A stretch of 64,000 bases of DNA. Origin: G963665495 sp963677785. GTDB lineage: Bacteria > Desulfobacterota > Desulfovibrionia > Desulfovibrionales > Desulfovibrionaceae. Every line of letters begins with the position of its first letter. Positions within the stretch are counted from its first letter, which is position 1. The position numbers were made by a program, and so were the translations under genes. Of this stretch, positions 34,289 through 43,941 are shown piece after piece. Under the pieces are notes generated by a model. The model searched no databases and was not told the DNA's origin. It worked only from the letters and a program-made list of their open reading frames with translations. The DNA lies in NCBI GenBank assembly GCA_963677785.2, contig CAXXDH010000003.1, forward strand, positions 248,001 through 312,000, in the 5' to 3' direction.

Positions 34289-36622
34289 ATGAAAAGACTT
34301 ACGGACGTATTCATGAACAACATCAGGCAGTTCGGCATGCTGTTCGCGCTTGTCGCCCTGACCGGCTTTTTCCAGATCCGTACCGACGGCCTGGTTCTGA
34401 CCTCCGCGAACGTGATCAACCTTCTCAACGGCAATGCCTATATCCTTGTCCTGGCCATCGGCATGGCCCTGGTGATCATCGCCGGACATATCGACCTTTC
34501 CGTGGGGTCCGTGGCGTCCTTTGCCGGAGTCGTCACGGCGCTGGCCATGCGCGACTGGGGCTTGTCGCCAGTGCAGGGCGTGGCGCTCTGCCTGGCCGTG
34601 GGGGCGGCCATCGGCGCCTGGCAGGGATTCTGGGTCGCCTATGTGGGTATTCCCGCGTTCGTGGCCACCCTGGCCGGCATGATGCTTTTTCGCGGGGGCA
34701 ACCAGCTCATCGGCAAGTCCAACACCATTCCGGTGCCCGAGGGCATTCAATATCTCGGCGGCGGCTATCTTCCCGCCTTCGGACCGGATACCGGGTTCAA
34801 CAACCTGACCCTGCTGCTGGGCGCAGCGAGCATTCTCTGGCTGATTTTGAATACGCTGCTCTCCCGCCGGGCCACCCGACGCCACGGCGGCGAACCAGCG
34901 CCCTGGAGCTGGACCATCGCTCGCCTGGCATTGCTCGGCGGCGTCATCGCCTTCCTGACCTATCTTTTCGCCGCCGGACGGCCAGGCACGTCCTTTCCCC
35001 TGCCCGGCCTTATCCTGCTCGGTTTGACCCTTTGCTACAGCTTCATCACCAGGCGTACGGCCGTTGGCCGCCATATCTACGCGGTGGGCGGCGCGCTGCA
35101 CGCGGCGCAGCTTTCCGGCGTCAATTCGCGACGTGTGGTCTTTTTGGTGATGATGAACATGTCCGTACTCGCCGCTCTTGCCGGATTGATGTTCATCGGC
35201 CGCGCCACAGCGTCCGGGCCTTTTGACGGCGTCAACTGGGAACTCGACGCCATTTCCGCCGTGTTCATCGGCGGCGCCGCGGTCACCGGCGGCGTGGGAA
35301 CGGTCGTCGGGTCCGTCATCGGCGGCCTGGTCATGGCCGTGCTCAACAACGGCCTGCAGCTTCTGGGCGTCGGCGCGGACCTGACGCAGGTCGTCAAAGG
35401 GCTCGTGCTGCTTCTGGCCGTGGCTTTCGACGTCTACAACAAGATGCAGGGCAAGCCCTCTTTGATCGGGCTGCTGTTGCGGACAAAAACACGCGACGCA
35501 TCAACAGATTCTCCCGGCGCGCGGCGATTCGTGTTCACGCGGCCGGGCCTTGCCGTTCTTGCGCTGCTGGTGGTCGCGGGTATTGCGGCCCTGGGAATCG
35601 GCCTGCGCGGCAGCCGCGATAGTGATGTCGCCGGCAAAGCGACCGCGGTCAACGGCGAGTTCGTCGGTGTCGCCATGCCCCAGAAAACGTCCGAAAACTG
35701 GGTCCATGCCGAAAAAGTGTTTCGGCAGGGGCTGGAAAAAGCCGGATACCGTTACGACTTGCAGTTCGCCAACGGCGGCGTGGCGGAACAGCAAAGCCAG
35801 ATCCAGACCATGATCGCCAAGGGCGCCAAGTATCTTGTCATCGGCGCCATCGACGGAGCCCAGCTGGGTTCGCAGCTCCGGGAGGCCAAGGAAGCAGGTG
35901 CCGTCGTCATCGCCTATGACCGCCTGCTCACCAATACGGACGCCGTTGATTACTACATTGCCTACGACAACTACAAAATAGGCGTATTGCAGGGCCAGGC
36001 CCTGCTGGAAGGACTGAAAAAGCTCAAAGGCGTGCCGCCCTGGACAGTCGAACTGATGGCCGGCTCGCCCGACGACTCCAACAGCCAAAAATTCTTTGAC
36101 GGCGCCATGAGCGTGCTCCAGCCGCTCATCGATACGGGCGAGATCGAGGTCAAGTCGGGGCAGACGAGTTTCTCCCAGGCATCGACCCAGGGCTGGAAAG
36201 CCGAAAACGCCCAGAAACGCATGGATACGATCCTTGCCGGCACCTACAGGAACGGCAATCTCGACGGCATCCTTGCGCCTAACGACAGCCTGGCCCGCGC
36301 AGCCATGACCGCTGTCCGGGCGGCGGGCAAGGACCTGCCCGTGGTCACGGGGCTGGACTCCGAACTGGAGTCGGTAAAATCCATCATGCGGGGCGGACAG
36401 TACTGCACCATCAAGAACGATACCCAGACCCTGGTACAGCAGACCATTGCCATGGTGGAGGCCCTCAGCAAGGGGCAATCACCTGAAATCAACGATACGC
36501 AAAGCTACAACAACGGAGTCAAGATTGTCCCGGCCCGATTGCTGGAGCCCCTGGTCGTGACGCTGGACAATGTCCATGAGGCCTACGCGGACGATCCTGT
36601 CCTGAAGGATGTCGTCAAATAA
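34289..36622 (+). CDS. CUT2 sugar ABC permease fused to periplasmic binding protein
   Basis: 777 residues. Residues 1 to about 395 form a CUT2 permease (LNGNAYILVLAIGMALVIIA, GHIDLSVGS, FIGGAAVTGGVGTVVGSVIG). A polar linker leads to an extra membrane helix (LAVLALLVVAGIAALGIGL, about 412-432). Residues from about 445 on form a ChvE-like solute-binding protein (VGVAMPQKTSENW, AYDNYKIGVLQGQ, VVTGLDSELESVKSIMRGG). Translation is one uninterrupted frame with no internal stop. The start follows AGGGGGAGCGGGA. The extra helix would put the binding domain in the periplasm, tethered to the channel. I know SBP fusions from amino-acid and betaine importers; in CUT2 systems they seem unusual. Confidence 0.9.
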   Translation: MKRLTDVFMNNIRQFGMLFALVALTGFFQIRTDGLVLTSANVINLLNGNAYILVLAIGMALVIIAGHIDLSVGSVASFAGVVTALAMRDWGLSPVQGVALCLAVGAAIGAWQGFWVAYVGIPAFVATLAGMMLFRGGNQLIGKSNTIPVPEGIQYLGGGYLPAFGPDTGFNNLTLLLGAASILWLILNTLLSRRATRRHGGEPAPWSWTIARLALLGGVIAFLTYLFAAGRPGTSFPLPGLILLGLTLCYSFITRRTAVGRHIYAVGGALHAAQLSGVNSRRVVFLVMMNMSVLAALAGLMFIGRATASGPFDGVNWELDAISAVFIGGAAVTGGVGTVVGSVIGGLVMAVLNNGLQLLGVGADLTQVVKGLVLLLAVAFDVYNKMQGKPSLIGLLLRTKTRDASTDSPGARRFVFTRPGLAVLALLVVAGIAALGIGLRGSRDSDVAGKATAVNGEFVGVAMPQKTSENWVHAEKVFRQGLEKAGYRYDLQFANGGVAEQQSQIQTMIAKGAKYLVIGAIDGAQLGSQLREAKEAGAVVIAYDRLLTNTDAVDYYIAYDNYKIGVLQGQALLEGLKKLKGVPPWTVELMAGSPDDSNSQKFFDGAMSVLQPLIDTGEIEVKSGQTSFSQASTQGWKAENAQKRMDTILAGTYRNGNLDGILAPNDSLARAAMTAVRAAGKDLPVVTGLDSELESVKSIMRGGQYCTIKNDTQTLVQQTIAMVEALSKGQSPEINDTQSYNNGVKIVPARLLEPLVVTLDNVHEAYADDPVLKDVVK

Positions 36623-36665
36623 AAATCGCGATCCGTATCGCTTGATTACGGCAGCAATGCCTTTA

Positions 36666-38609
36666 TCAGACGCGCGCCTGGGCCGGTACTCCTTCCGGTC
36701 CGGGAGAGAACAGCCGGACCTCCGTCAGGGCCAAGGCGCCCGCAAGGGCCAGGCCGATGACATGGGTGTAAAGGTGCGGCCAGAGCAACATCCCGGCAGC
36801 CGCCATGTAACCGATGCGGAACGGCCAGTTGATGGAGCGCAGGTTGAAGCCTTCGAAAAAGACCGCGAAAAAGTACAGGCCGCCCAGACCGCAGACAGCG
36901 GTCTCGATCACCTGCCAGATCGGCCCTTCGAACAGCAGCGGCGAATAGCAGAACAGCAAGGGAATAAGATACAGCCCCTTGGCCAGCTTCCAGGATTCAA
37001 GCCCTGTTTCCAACGGATTGGAACCCGAAATGCCCGCGGCCGTATACGCGGCCAGGCAGACGGGCGGCGTGACGTTGGCATCCTGCGAATACCAGAAGAT
37101 CAGCATGTGTGCGGCGAGCTTGCTGGTGCCCAGCATGGTCATCGCCGGGGCCGCGAGTACGGCCAGGACAATATAGGACGCCGTAACCGGCAAGCCCATG
37201 CCCAGGACCAGCGAGGCCAGGGCCACCAGCACAATGGTCAGCATCAGCGAGCCATGCGAAAGTTCCGTGATGATCATGGAAAACTTGATGCCCATGCCGA
37301 CCATCAACACCACGCCGATGATGATGCCGGAGCACAGCAGGATCACGCCCGTGGTCACCATGTTCGTGGCGCCCATTGCCAGGGAGTCCATGATTTGTTT
37401 CGGACCCATGCGGGTCTTTTTGTTCAGCCAGCTGGCCAGCACGATGGAGACGATACCCCCGCAGGCCGCGAAGGTGGGCGTATAATCCATCATCAGCAAT
37501 CCCACCAGTACGCCGATGGGGATGAAAAAATTCCAGCCGCCTTTGAGCACTTCCCAGATATTGGGAATCTCATCCTTGGTCAACGGCTCGATACCCCGAC
37601 GTTTGGCCCGCAGATGGATGAAAAAGGCCACGCTCAAAAAATACATGATCGCCGGAATGAAGGAAACGCCCACGATGGTCAGATAGGGAATCTGGGTCCA
37701 CTGGCTCATGATGAACGCGCCCGCGCCCATGATCGGAGGCATGAGCTGTCCGCCCGTGGAGGCCGCGGCTTCCACGCCGCCGGCGAATTTGGAGCTGAAA
37801 CCGATGCGCTTCATCATCGGAATGGTGATGGAGCCAGTGCCCACGGTATTGGCCACCGCGCTGCCCGATACCGACCCCATGATGCCCGAAGCGAACACGG
37901 CCATTTTGGCCGGGCCGCCCGTGGTACGGCCCATCAGGGACAAGGCCAGGTTGATGATGAACTCGCCGGCCCCGGACTTGATCAGAAAGGCCGCGAAAAG
38001 CACGAACAGGTAGACAAAGGTCGAGGATATGGTCGCGATGGTCCCGAACAGGCCGTCCGGCGCAAAATACATCCGGTAGAGCATCCGTTCGATGGTCACG
38101 CCGGGGAAATGCCACATGCCCGGGAACAACTTTCCCAGAAAAAGCCCGTAGGATAAAAACAGAATGGACAGGCCCGGGATCAGCCAGCCCGTGGTCCGCC
38201 GCGTCACCTCCAGCATCAGAACCACGGCCGTGCCCGCGACAATCAAATCCGGCAGGTTCGGGACTTCATTGCGCGCGTGCAGGGCGTCTTCGAAAAAAAT
38301 CAAATACAGGCCCACGCAAAAGGCCAGGATCGCCAGAACATAATCGATTTTGAGCGTTCGGACCGGAAAGCGTTTCAAAAACGGATAGGTCAGGAACCCG
38401 AGGAACAGAATAAAAGCGAAATGCATGGCATTTCGCTGAATTTCCGGCATGATGCCGAAGGTATTGACCCAAAGGTGAAAAAGCGAGCAGGCAATGCCGA
38501 CAAAATAGACCAGTTTGCTGGTCTTTCCCGTCAGCATGCGCTTCACCGCCAGGGTTTCACTGTCCATATCCTTTTCCAGCGTATCGCTTTCAACAATCAC
38601 GTCTACCAT
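36666..38609 (-). CDS. TRAP transporter fused permease (4TM/12TM)
   Basis: About 647 residues from the ATG at 38609 (MVDVIVESDTLEKDMDSETL). It combines the small DctQ-like membrane part with the large DctM-like channel. The channel shows ASGIMGSVSGSAVANTVGTG, FAGGVEAAASTGGQLMPPIMGAGAF and GMGLPVTASYIVLAVLAAPA, diagnostic of the fused family that partners TAXI receptors. The receptor gene lies upstream on the same strand across a terminator, so expression is probably set by partial read-through. Confidence 0.92.
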   Translation of the reverse strand: MVDVIVESDTLEKDMDSETLAVKRMLTGKTSKLVYFVGIACSLFHLWVNTFGIMPEIQRNAMHFAFILFLGFLTYPFLKRFPVRTLKIDYVLAILAFCVGLYLIFFEDALHARNEVPNLPDLIVAGTAVVLMLEVTRRTTGWLIPGLSILFLSYGLFLGKLFPGMWHFPGVTIERMLYRMYFAPDGLFGTIATISSTFVYLFVLFAAFLIKSGAGEFIINLALSLMGRTTGGPAKMAVFASGIMGSVSGSAVANTVGTGSITIPMMKRIGFSSKFAGGVEAAASTGGQLMPPIMGAGAFIMSQWTQIPYLTIVGVSFIPAIMYFLSVAFFIHLRAKRRGIEPLTKDEIPNIWEVLKGGWNFFIPIGVLVGLLMMDYTPTFAACGGIVSIVLASWLNKKTRMGPKQIMDSLAMGATNMVTTGVILLCSGIIIGVVLMVGMGIKFSMIITELSHGSLMLTIVLVALASLVLGMGLPVTASYIVLAVLAAPAMTMLGTSKLAAHMLIFWYSQDANVTPPVCLAAYTAAGISGSNPLETGLESWKLAKGLYLIPLLFCYSPLLFEGPIWQVIETAVCGLGGLYFFAVFFEGFNLRSINWPFRIGYMAAAGMLLWPHLYTHVIGLALAGALALTEVRLFSPGPEGVPAQARV

Positions 38610-38856
38610 GCGTATAAATCCCAAAGCCGCGGACGGCAGGCTTGCTTATATAGTGTCTGGCGGGGAGAATCTGCCCCGCGTTCTGGACGGATGGCCATCA
38701 GTTCTGCGACAGGTTGCTTTCTGGCCGAAGAATTCAGGGAGTTTGAGAGTTCTCTTCCGGACTCTGTCCTCTGCAGAAATACCGCCTCATGAAGCGACAG
38801 GGGCATGTTGCGGAAGACGCGTTCAGTTAAAAGCCCGATTGCTTCCCCATGTATAC

Positions 38857-38885
38857 AAAAAGGGGAAGCGCCAGGCGCTTCCCCC
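38857..38885 (-). terminator. Intrinsic terminator between TAXI receptor and TRAP permease
   Basis: On the minus strand GGGGAAGCGC / GCGCTTCCCC with a 2-4 base loop is followed by five T. It lies 17 bases after the receptor stop and before the permease gene on the same strand, which would favour excess receptor over permease. Confidence 0.82.
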
Positions 38886-38901
38886 AAATTGCAAGTGGTT
38901 G

Positions 38902-39891
38902 TTATTTGATCACGCCGACTTCACGATAATATTTTTCAGCCCCCGGATGCAGAGGAGCGGGAAGGCCCTCGGTGGCTTTTTCCAGAGACATGGCCTCGGT
39001 GGCCGAATGGATGTTGTGCAGAAACGGCAGATTCTCGTAAATCGTCTTGGTGATCAGGTATACGGTTTCTTCAGGAAGATCCGCGCGGCAGGCCAGAAAA
39101 TTGGGCTGCGCAACGGTGTTGATGTCTTTGTCCTGAGACGGATAGGTTTTGGCCGGGATTACGAAGCGGTTCCAGATCGGATAATCCTTCTGGATGGCCT
39201 TGAGCTGTTCGTCCGTAAAGTTCAGCACCGTGACGTCGTCCGATCCCATCTGGGCGAACAACTGCGTGATGGCCGCGGCAGGCACGCCGGCCGGGATGTT
39301 GGCGCCGGCAATACGGCCGTCCATCATGGCCTGGGCGGACGGATTGTAGCCCAGATATTCGAGGGTCATGTCTTTCTCAGGATTGATGCCCAGAATATTG
39401 AACAGCGTCCGGCCGGATCCTTCGGTCCCGCTGCCGCGCTTGCCGATGGAAAATTTCTGGTCCAGGCTTTTGAGATCATCCATGGTGCCTGTTTTTACAT
39501 ATTTGTTAACAATGGGAAAATGCTCCACATTGCGCCAGAGCATGGTGATGGACCGGAAGTCCTTCATGGGTTTGCCCTCGTAGGGGCCCTTGCCGTTATA
39601 GGCGTTCAGGCCGAACAGAGCCTGCAGGATGGCCAGATCGCATTCCTTGTTTTTGAGCATCTGGATATTTTCGCCCGAACCGGCCGAATTGATGGCGGTG
39701 GCGGTGATCTTGTTGGATCCGGCGAGTTTGATGCTCAGAAGCGTTCCGATTGCTACGCCCACGGGGTAGTAGGTGCCGCCGGTGGTGGCGGTGGCGATAA
39801 TCAGGTTGTTGTCGTCAGCTTTGGCCTGCGGGGTGTATACCAGTCCCAGCAGGGCCACCAGGGCGAGCAGTGCCACAAGTCTCTTGAACAT
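38902..39891 (-). CDS. TAXI-family TRAP solute receptor
   Basis: About 329 residues from the ATG at 39891 (MFKRLVALLALVALLGLVYT), chosen for AGGAGGCGCT upstream. An N-terminal signal peptide ends near AKA. The mature part has the TAXI pattern IATATTGGTYYPVGVAIGTL and NSAGSGENIQMLKNKECDLAI. It binds a periplasmic solute, often a dicarboxylate or glutamate-like acid, and delivers it to the fused TRAP permease downstream. Confidence 0.92.
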   Translation of the reverse strand: MFKRLVALLALVALLGLVYTPQAKADDNNLIIATATTGGTYYPVGVAIGTLLSIKLAGSNKITATAINSAGSGENIQMLKNKECDLAILQALFGLNAYNGKGPYEGKPMKDFRSITMLWRNVEHFPIVNKYVKTGTMDDLKSLDQKFSIGKRGSGTEGSGRTLFNILGINPEKDMTLEYLGYNPSAQAMMDGRIAGANIPAGVPAAAITQLFAQMGSDDVTVLNFTDEQLKAIQKDYPIWNRFVIPAKTYPSQDKDINTVAQPNFLACRADLPEETVYLITKTIYENLPFLHNIHSATEAMSLEKATEGLPAPLHPGAEKYYREVGVIK

Positions 39892-39979
39892 AGCGCCTCC
39901 TGTGTTCAACACGTGTTAAATTTTGTCGGACTATTGCAAGTGAGATTCTCCCCTGAAGCAGGGAAGGAGATTGCCAAAA

Positions 39980-40005
39980 TTGTAAAAACGCGTGATTTTT
40001 TACAA
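39980..40005. promoter_or_regulatory. Inverted repeat upstream of TAXI receptor gene
   Basis: TTGTAAAAA-N8-TTTTTACAA, a 9-bp palindromic arm pair 89-114 bases before the receptor ATG. It could be an operator; no regulator gene is adjacent. Confidence 0.35.
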
Positions 40006-40153
40006 TCCTAATTGAAAATGAGTTATTTTACAACCAGCGCGTACGGGGCTGATCTGGCGCTCTTTTTTGGGAGCTGCGTATGAAACGCAAGACATGACGC
40101 GTGTGGTCCGTACTTGCGGCACACACGGAGAAAAGGAATTGCGGCAGCAGGGG

Positions 40154-41821
40154 CTAGCGCCCCAGGGCCAGACCGTCGGCTCGCGGGTCGCTGCCCGCGC
40201 AGTAGCCGCCCGAATTCTGGTCCCGGATAATGACCTGGCCGCGTCCGAACAGCGCGCGGTCATATCCCGCCGTACGCTCTATCCGGTGTCCAAGAGCCGC
40301 AAGGCCGGCCGCTGTTTCCTCGGGCACACCTTCCTCCAGGCAAAGCACGGACCCGAAGCTGCCGCTTTTCAGGCAAAAACGCGGCAGGTCAAGGGCGGCC
40401 TGCGGATCCAGGCCGTGGTCCAGCAGGTTCACCAGTACCTGCAGATGCCCCTGGGGCTGCATGAAAGCGCCCATGACGCCCATGGCCGCGGCCAGTCTAC
40501 CGGACGCGTCCGTGAGCATGGCGGGTATGATGGTGTGAAACGGCCGTTTGCCCGGCCCCAGGCAATTGGGATGGTCCGGCTCCCAGGAAAAATTGGCGCC
40601 GCGATTCTGCAGCGAAAAGCCCAGGCCTGCGGGCACTATGCCGGTGCCGAACCCCATGTAGTTGCTGTTGACCATGGAGCAGGCGTTGCCCCAAGAGTCC
40701 GCGGTACAGAAATAGACAGTCTCGGATCCTGGCAGGGGGTTCAATGACGGGCACTGTTCCAGGCAGCGGTCCGTACGGATGGCGGACGCCAGCTTTTGTG
40801 CCAGGGACTCGGAAAGCAACGCCTCCACGGGCACGTCCGCCAGGTCCGGATCCGCCACATGCGAACGGGCAAGCCCGAAGGCCTGGCGCAGCGCCTCCAC
40901 CATGAGATGAAAACGCCGTACGCCCTGGGGGTCGCCGGTGAACTCCCGGTCCAGCTGCTTGAGGATGTTCAGAGCGATCAGGGCCACGATGCCCTGGCCG
41001 TTGGGCGGGCACTCCTGCAGCGCGTAGCCGCCGTAGGACACGGACAACGGCTCTGTCCAGCATGTCGCGGCCGCGCCGTGCGCGGCCAGGTCCTCCTCGG
41101 CGAGCAGCCCCCCTGCTCCCTGAACGGCCGCGGCGATACGCCGGGCCGTGTCTCCCTGGTAAAAAAACCCTTTGCCTCCCTTTGCCAGCCCCTCCAGCAC
41201 TCCGGCCAGGCCTTTGTTCACAAAACGTTCGCCCGGCCTTGGCGCGCGGCCGTCCAGAGTCAGTTCCCGGCCGCCGGGCGCAGTGGCCAGTTGTCCTTCG
41301 GCCCCGCGTTTCCAAAGCTGTGCGGTCACCGGTCCCACCACAAAACCCTCGGACGCCAGCCGTATGGCGGGTTGCAGACAGCGGGCCAGGCCGAGTTTCC
41401 CAAAGCGTTCGGCCAGGTCGCACCAGGCCCCGCATGCGCCCGGCACGGTCACGGTCAACGCATGCAGCTGCGGAATCCCTTCTGCGAAGCCCATGGAGAG
41501 CACCGCATCCCGAGTCAGCGTACGGGGAGAGCGCCCCGAACCGTTCAGTCCGAAGGTCTGCCCGGCGCCGGCCTCATGAAAAAGCACGAACGCGTCGCCG
41601 CCCAGTCCGGTGGAACAAGGCTCGACCACGGCCAGCACCGCGGCAACGGCCACGGCCGCGTCCGCGGCGTTGCCTCCGGCGTCCAGCAGCTCCAGTCCGG
41701 CCGCCACAGCCAGCGGCTGGCTGGCGGCCACCATCTGCCTGGGCGCGTATACGGGCGACCGACGCGAGGCAAACCGAAATTCAGGGATACAATCCGTCCG
41801 CAGCTTCAATGCAACCTCCAA
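40154..41821 (-). CDS. ggt: Gamma-glutamyltransferase / cephalosporin acylase family
   Basis: 555 residues. The N-terminal part has VAASQPLAVAAGLELLDAGG and NAADAAVAVAAVLAVVEPCS-GLGGDAF. The autoprocessing site is expected at the Thr of SETVYFCTADSWGN near residue 373, which would become the catalytic nucleophile. PFHTIIPAMLTDASGRL and GVMGAFMQPQGHLQVLVNLL complete the small subunit. No signal peptide is evident, so a cytoplasmic gamma-glutamyl peptidase or acylase is possible. The start codon choice is uncertain by some 25 residues because the N-terminus before PVYAPRQMVAASQ is poorly conserved. Confidence 0.88.
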   Translation of the reverse strand: MEVALKLRTDCIPEFRFASRRSPVYAPRQMVAASQPLAVAAGLELLDAGGNAADAAVAVAAVLAVVEPCSTGLGGDAFVLFHEAGAGQTFGLNGSGRSPRTLTRDAVLSMGFAEGIPQLHALTVTVPGACGAWCDLAERFGKLGLARCLQPAIRLASEGFVVGPVTAQLWKRGAEGQLATAPGGRELTLDGRAPRPGERFVNKGLAGVLEGLAKGGKGFFYQGDTARRIAAAVQGAGGLLAEEDLAAHGAAATCWTEPLSVSYGGYALQECPPNGQGIVALIALNILKQLDREFTGDPQGVRRFHLMVEALRQAFGLARSHVADPDLADVPVEALLSESLAQKLASAIRTDRCLEQCPSLNPLPGSETVYFCTADSWGNACSMVNSNYMGFGTGIVPAGLGFSLQNRGANFSWEPDHPNCLGPGKRPFHTIIPAMLTDASGRLAAAMGVMGAFMQPQGHLQVLVNLLDHGLDPQAALDLPRFCLKSGSFGSVLCLEEGVPEETAAGLAALGHRIERTAGYDRALFGRGQVIIRDQNSGGYCAGSDPRADGLALGR

Positions 41822-41936
41822 AACCTGTAACCTGGCGGCGACCGCAACAACTTACCGTAAGATTACCGCATAACCAAAATTTTTGGGATATATCAAAAAA
41901 CTTAGTGCCAGTAGCGCCCTTCACAGCCTGGTCTTA

Positions 41937-42425
41937 TTATTTCTCCACAAAGCGTTCGTCGGAGCGCATGCTTTCGGATTCGTCGGCTTTGCCTTCGATC
42001 CAGCCACAGATCGCGTCGCGCGAACCGTCGAATTTGGGGACAAAGGGCTTGATATCCAACAACGGCGTGCCGTCCAGCACATCGATGTCGAGAACATTGA
42101 TGATATTGTCTGTGATGCCTTGCAAGCGCACCACGGAAATGCCCACAGAGTTGGGACGCCGCGGGGCACGGGTGGAGAACAGGCCGCGCTGGGCCGAATC
42201 CAGAAACGGCGTTACCATCAATTCGTAATCCGCGCTTTTATGAAAATGATAGATAAGATAAATATGCGAAAATCCATCCAAATCCTTGAGTCCTTCGGTA
42301 AATGCGGGATCCAGCCGCACTTCCCCTTCCACGCCGCACGCGCCCGTGGGTTGAATAGGCATGTCCGACAATTGGGTAAAGGGCGTGTGAATGACGCCGA
42401 TTGGCTTGTACGTGACGACTTCCAT
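41937..42425 (-). CDS. trmO: tRNA (N6-threonylcarbamoyladenosine37-N6)-methyltransferase
   Basis: 162 residues of the TsaA/YaeB family (PIGVIHTPF, GEVRLDPAFTEGLKDLDGFS, RGLFSTRAPRRPNSVGISVV, LDIDVLDGTPLLDIKPFVP). The fold is a beta barrel binding S-adenosylmethionine. Length matches the shorter, single-domain members. It lies 48 bases after a small membrane ORF that contains an in-frame TGA. Confidence 0.9.
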   Translation of the reverse strand: MEVVTYKPIGVIHTPFTQLSDMPIQPTGACGVEGEVRLDPAFTEGLKDLDGFSHIYLIYHFHKSADYELMVTPFLDSAQRGLFSTRAPRRPNSVGISVVRLQGITDNIINVLDIDVLDGTPLLDIKPFVPKFDGSRDAICGWIEGKADESESMRSDERFVEK

Positions 42426-42473
42426 GGTTGTCTCGCAATACGCGGCGTCTCGCTTGACGCCGGCCGAAATCGT

Positions 42474-42647
42474 TCAGAAAAACATTTGAAGCAGATAAAA
42501 GACCAGAATCCCCGTGCCCACGGACGCGTACAGTGCCAGTCAAGGCGGACAGCCGCGTCTGACCAGGCGCAGCATCGCCCCGAAAACACCCGCGGCCGCG
42601 ATGGCCGACAAAATCAGGCGCAGAATTTGCATCTCTCCTTCTGCCAT
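42474..42647 (-). pseudogene. Small two-helix membrane protein with in-frame TGA
   Basis: From ATG 42647 (after GAGGTGCTGTT) the frame reads MAEGEMQILRLILSAIAAA to RRGCPP, then TGA at 42540-42542. It continues open as LALYASVGTGILVFYLLQMF to the next stop at 42474. The two parts together give a 56-residue protein with two membrane helices joined by a basic loop, more sensible than either part alone. A Trp TGG to TGA mutation is the simplest explanation; selenocysteine insertion is possible but no clear SECIS was confirmed. Confidence 0.5.
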
Positions 42648-42845
42648 AACAGCACCTCGTGACATGCCGAAGCCATACTCCGGCGCAGTTATGGCTATAA
42701 CTTGTTTTGACCATTTTTCCAACCAGGCCATTCAGCCTACTATTATATTTCATCTATGGCCCGAGGTGGAGCGCCGTCCGCATTTATGCTATAGTAGTAA
42801 TCAACAAAGCGGGGGCGACCTGCATCCCGGATTACGGAACGTATA

Positions 42846-43859
42846 ATGGAACCAGTCAATTTCTATAAAAAGGGAATCGCCCTGCTGCACCAACGCGACT
42901 TCGAGTCCGCTGCCGCGGCTCTGATTGCTGCGATAAAGCAACGCAAAATATTTCCCGAAGCCTACAAGGCCCTGTGCGTGGCGTACAAGGAGCTTGGAGA
43001 CCTGCACAAAGCCGGACAATGCGCGCAACTGGCCGCTGAATCATTTATTTTGCAAAGCAAGCTCAAGGAAGCCGCGGCCTTGTACGTTCATAGCCGCAAG
43101 CTCAACCTGGATCTGGAAAATCCCTTCAAAAAACTAGGAGAAGCCTCTCTGCGCAAAGGCAAACCCGACGCCGGCGCCAAGCTCCTGTCTCTGGCCAGCC
43201 AATGCCAGCCCGAGGACAAGCAGCTGGCCTGCAAAGCGGCCCTGGCCTGGAAGGCCAGCGGCAATGCCGCACAGGCGGTCCGCATTCTGGAAAAAGCACT
43301 GGAAAACGGACCATTTTCAACGGGGGCCAGTCTTTACGAAGAACTCACCGGCCACCCCTGGGAAGCCACGTCCGAATTGAACAACCCGGCCGCCGAACTC
43401 GAAGCATCTATGACGCCGCCTCCGGATACCGTATCCACTGCCCCCGATGGCGAACAGCAGCCGGACAAGGAGGCACAGGAACAGCGGGAAAAAAGAGACA
43501 AACGGCGGGCCCAGCGTTACCCGCTCTTCGGCTATTATGTCCGGGTGGGCAAGGATAAAGAAGAATATGAGGTACTCAACCTGAGTTCCACCGGCATTGC
43601 TTTTGCCGTGCCCGCCAGGCAGCTTACCCCTGGGGACAGCCTCGCCCTGGACCTTTTCGGCATGGAAGGCCTTCTTGGCAAAAAACTCCCGGTCACTCTC
43701 CGTCATGTCACTGAAGGCGCAGCGGGCTGCAGCTTCGGCAAGCTGAATAAGAAGCAGCGTGCGGTTGTGGATGCCCTTATCAAACCGCAGCACAAAGACG
43801 ATTTTGTCGACGATCTCGTCGTGGACACCGACAAACCTCTTGATCTCGGCTCCTGGTAG
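42846..43859 (+). CDS. TPR and PilZ domain protein
   Basis: 337 residues. Residues 1 to about 160 form TPR-like helix pairs (FYKKGIALLHQRDFESAAAA, EAYKALCVAYKELGDLHKAG). A low-complexity linker with EAQEQREKRDKRRAQRYPLF leads to a PilZ domain with the c-di-GMP motif RRAQRY (RxxxR-like) and VLNLSSTGIAFAVP (D/NxSxxG). It probably couples c-di-GMP to a protein-protein scaffold, perhaps of motility or surface machinery. A chemotaxis deamidase gene (cheD) lies three genes downstream. Confidence 0.87.
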   Translation: MEPVNFYKKGIALLHQRDFESAAAALIAAIKQRKIFPEAYKALCVAYKELGDLHKAGQCAQLAAESFILQSKLKEAAALYVHSRKLNLDLENPFKKLGEASLRKGKPDAGAKLLSLASQCQPEDKQLACKAALAWKASGNAAQAVRILEKALENGPFSTGASLYEELTGHPWEATSELNNPAAELEASMTPPPDTVSTAPDGEQQPDKEAQEQREKRDKRRAQRYPLFGYYVRVGKDKEEYEVLNLSSTGIAFAVPARQLTPGDSLALDLFGMEGLLGKKLPVTLRHVTEGAAGCSFGKLNKKQRAVVDALIKPQHKDDFVDDLVVDTDKPLDLGSW

Positions 43860-43941
43860 CCTTGCCTCAAGCCTCAGCCCTCGCTATAAGCACAGATTGT
43901 TGCTATCGTTTTTTTATCAATCTAGCGGTTGGGAGGGCTTT

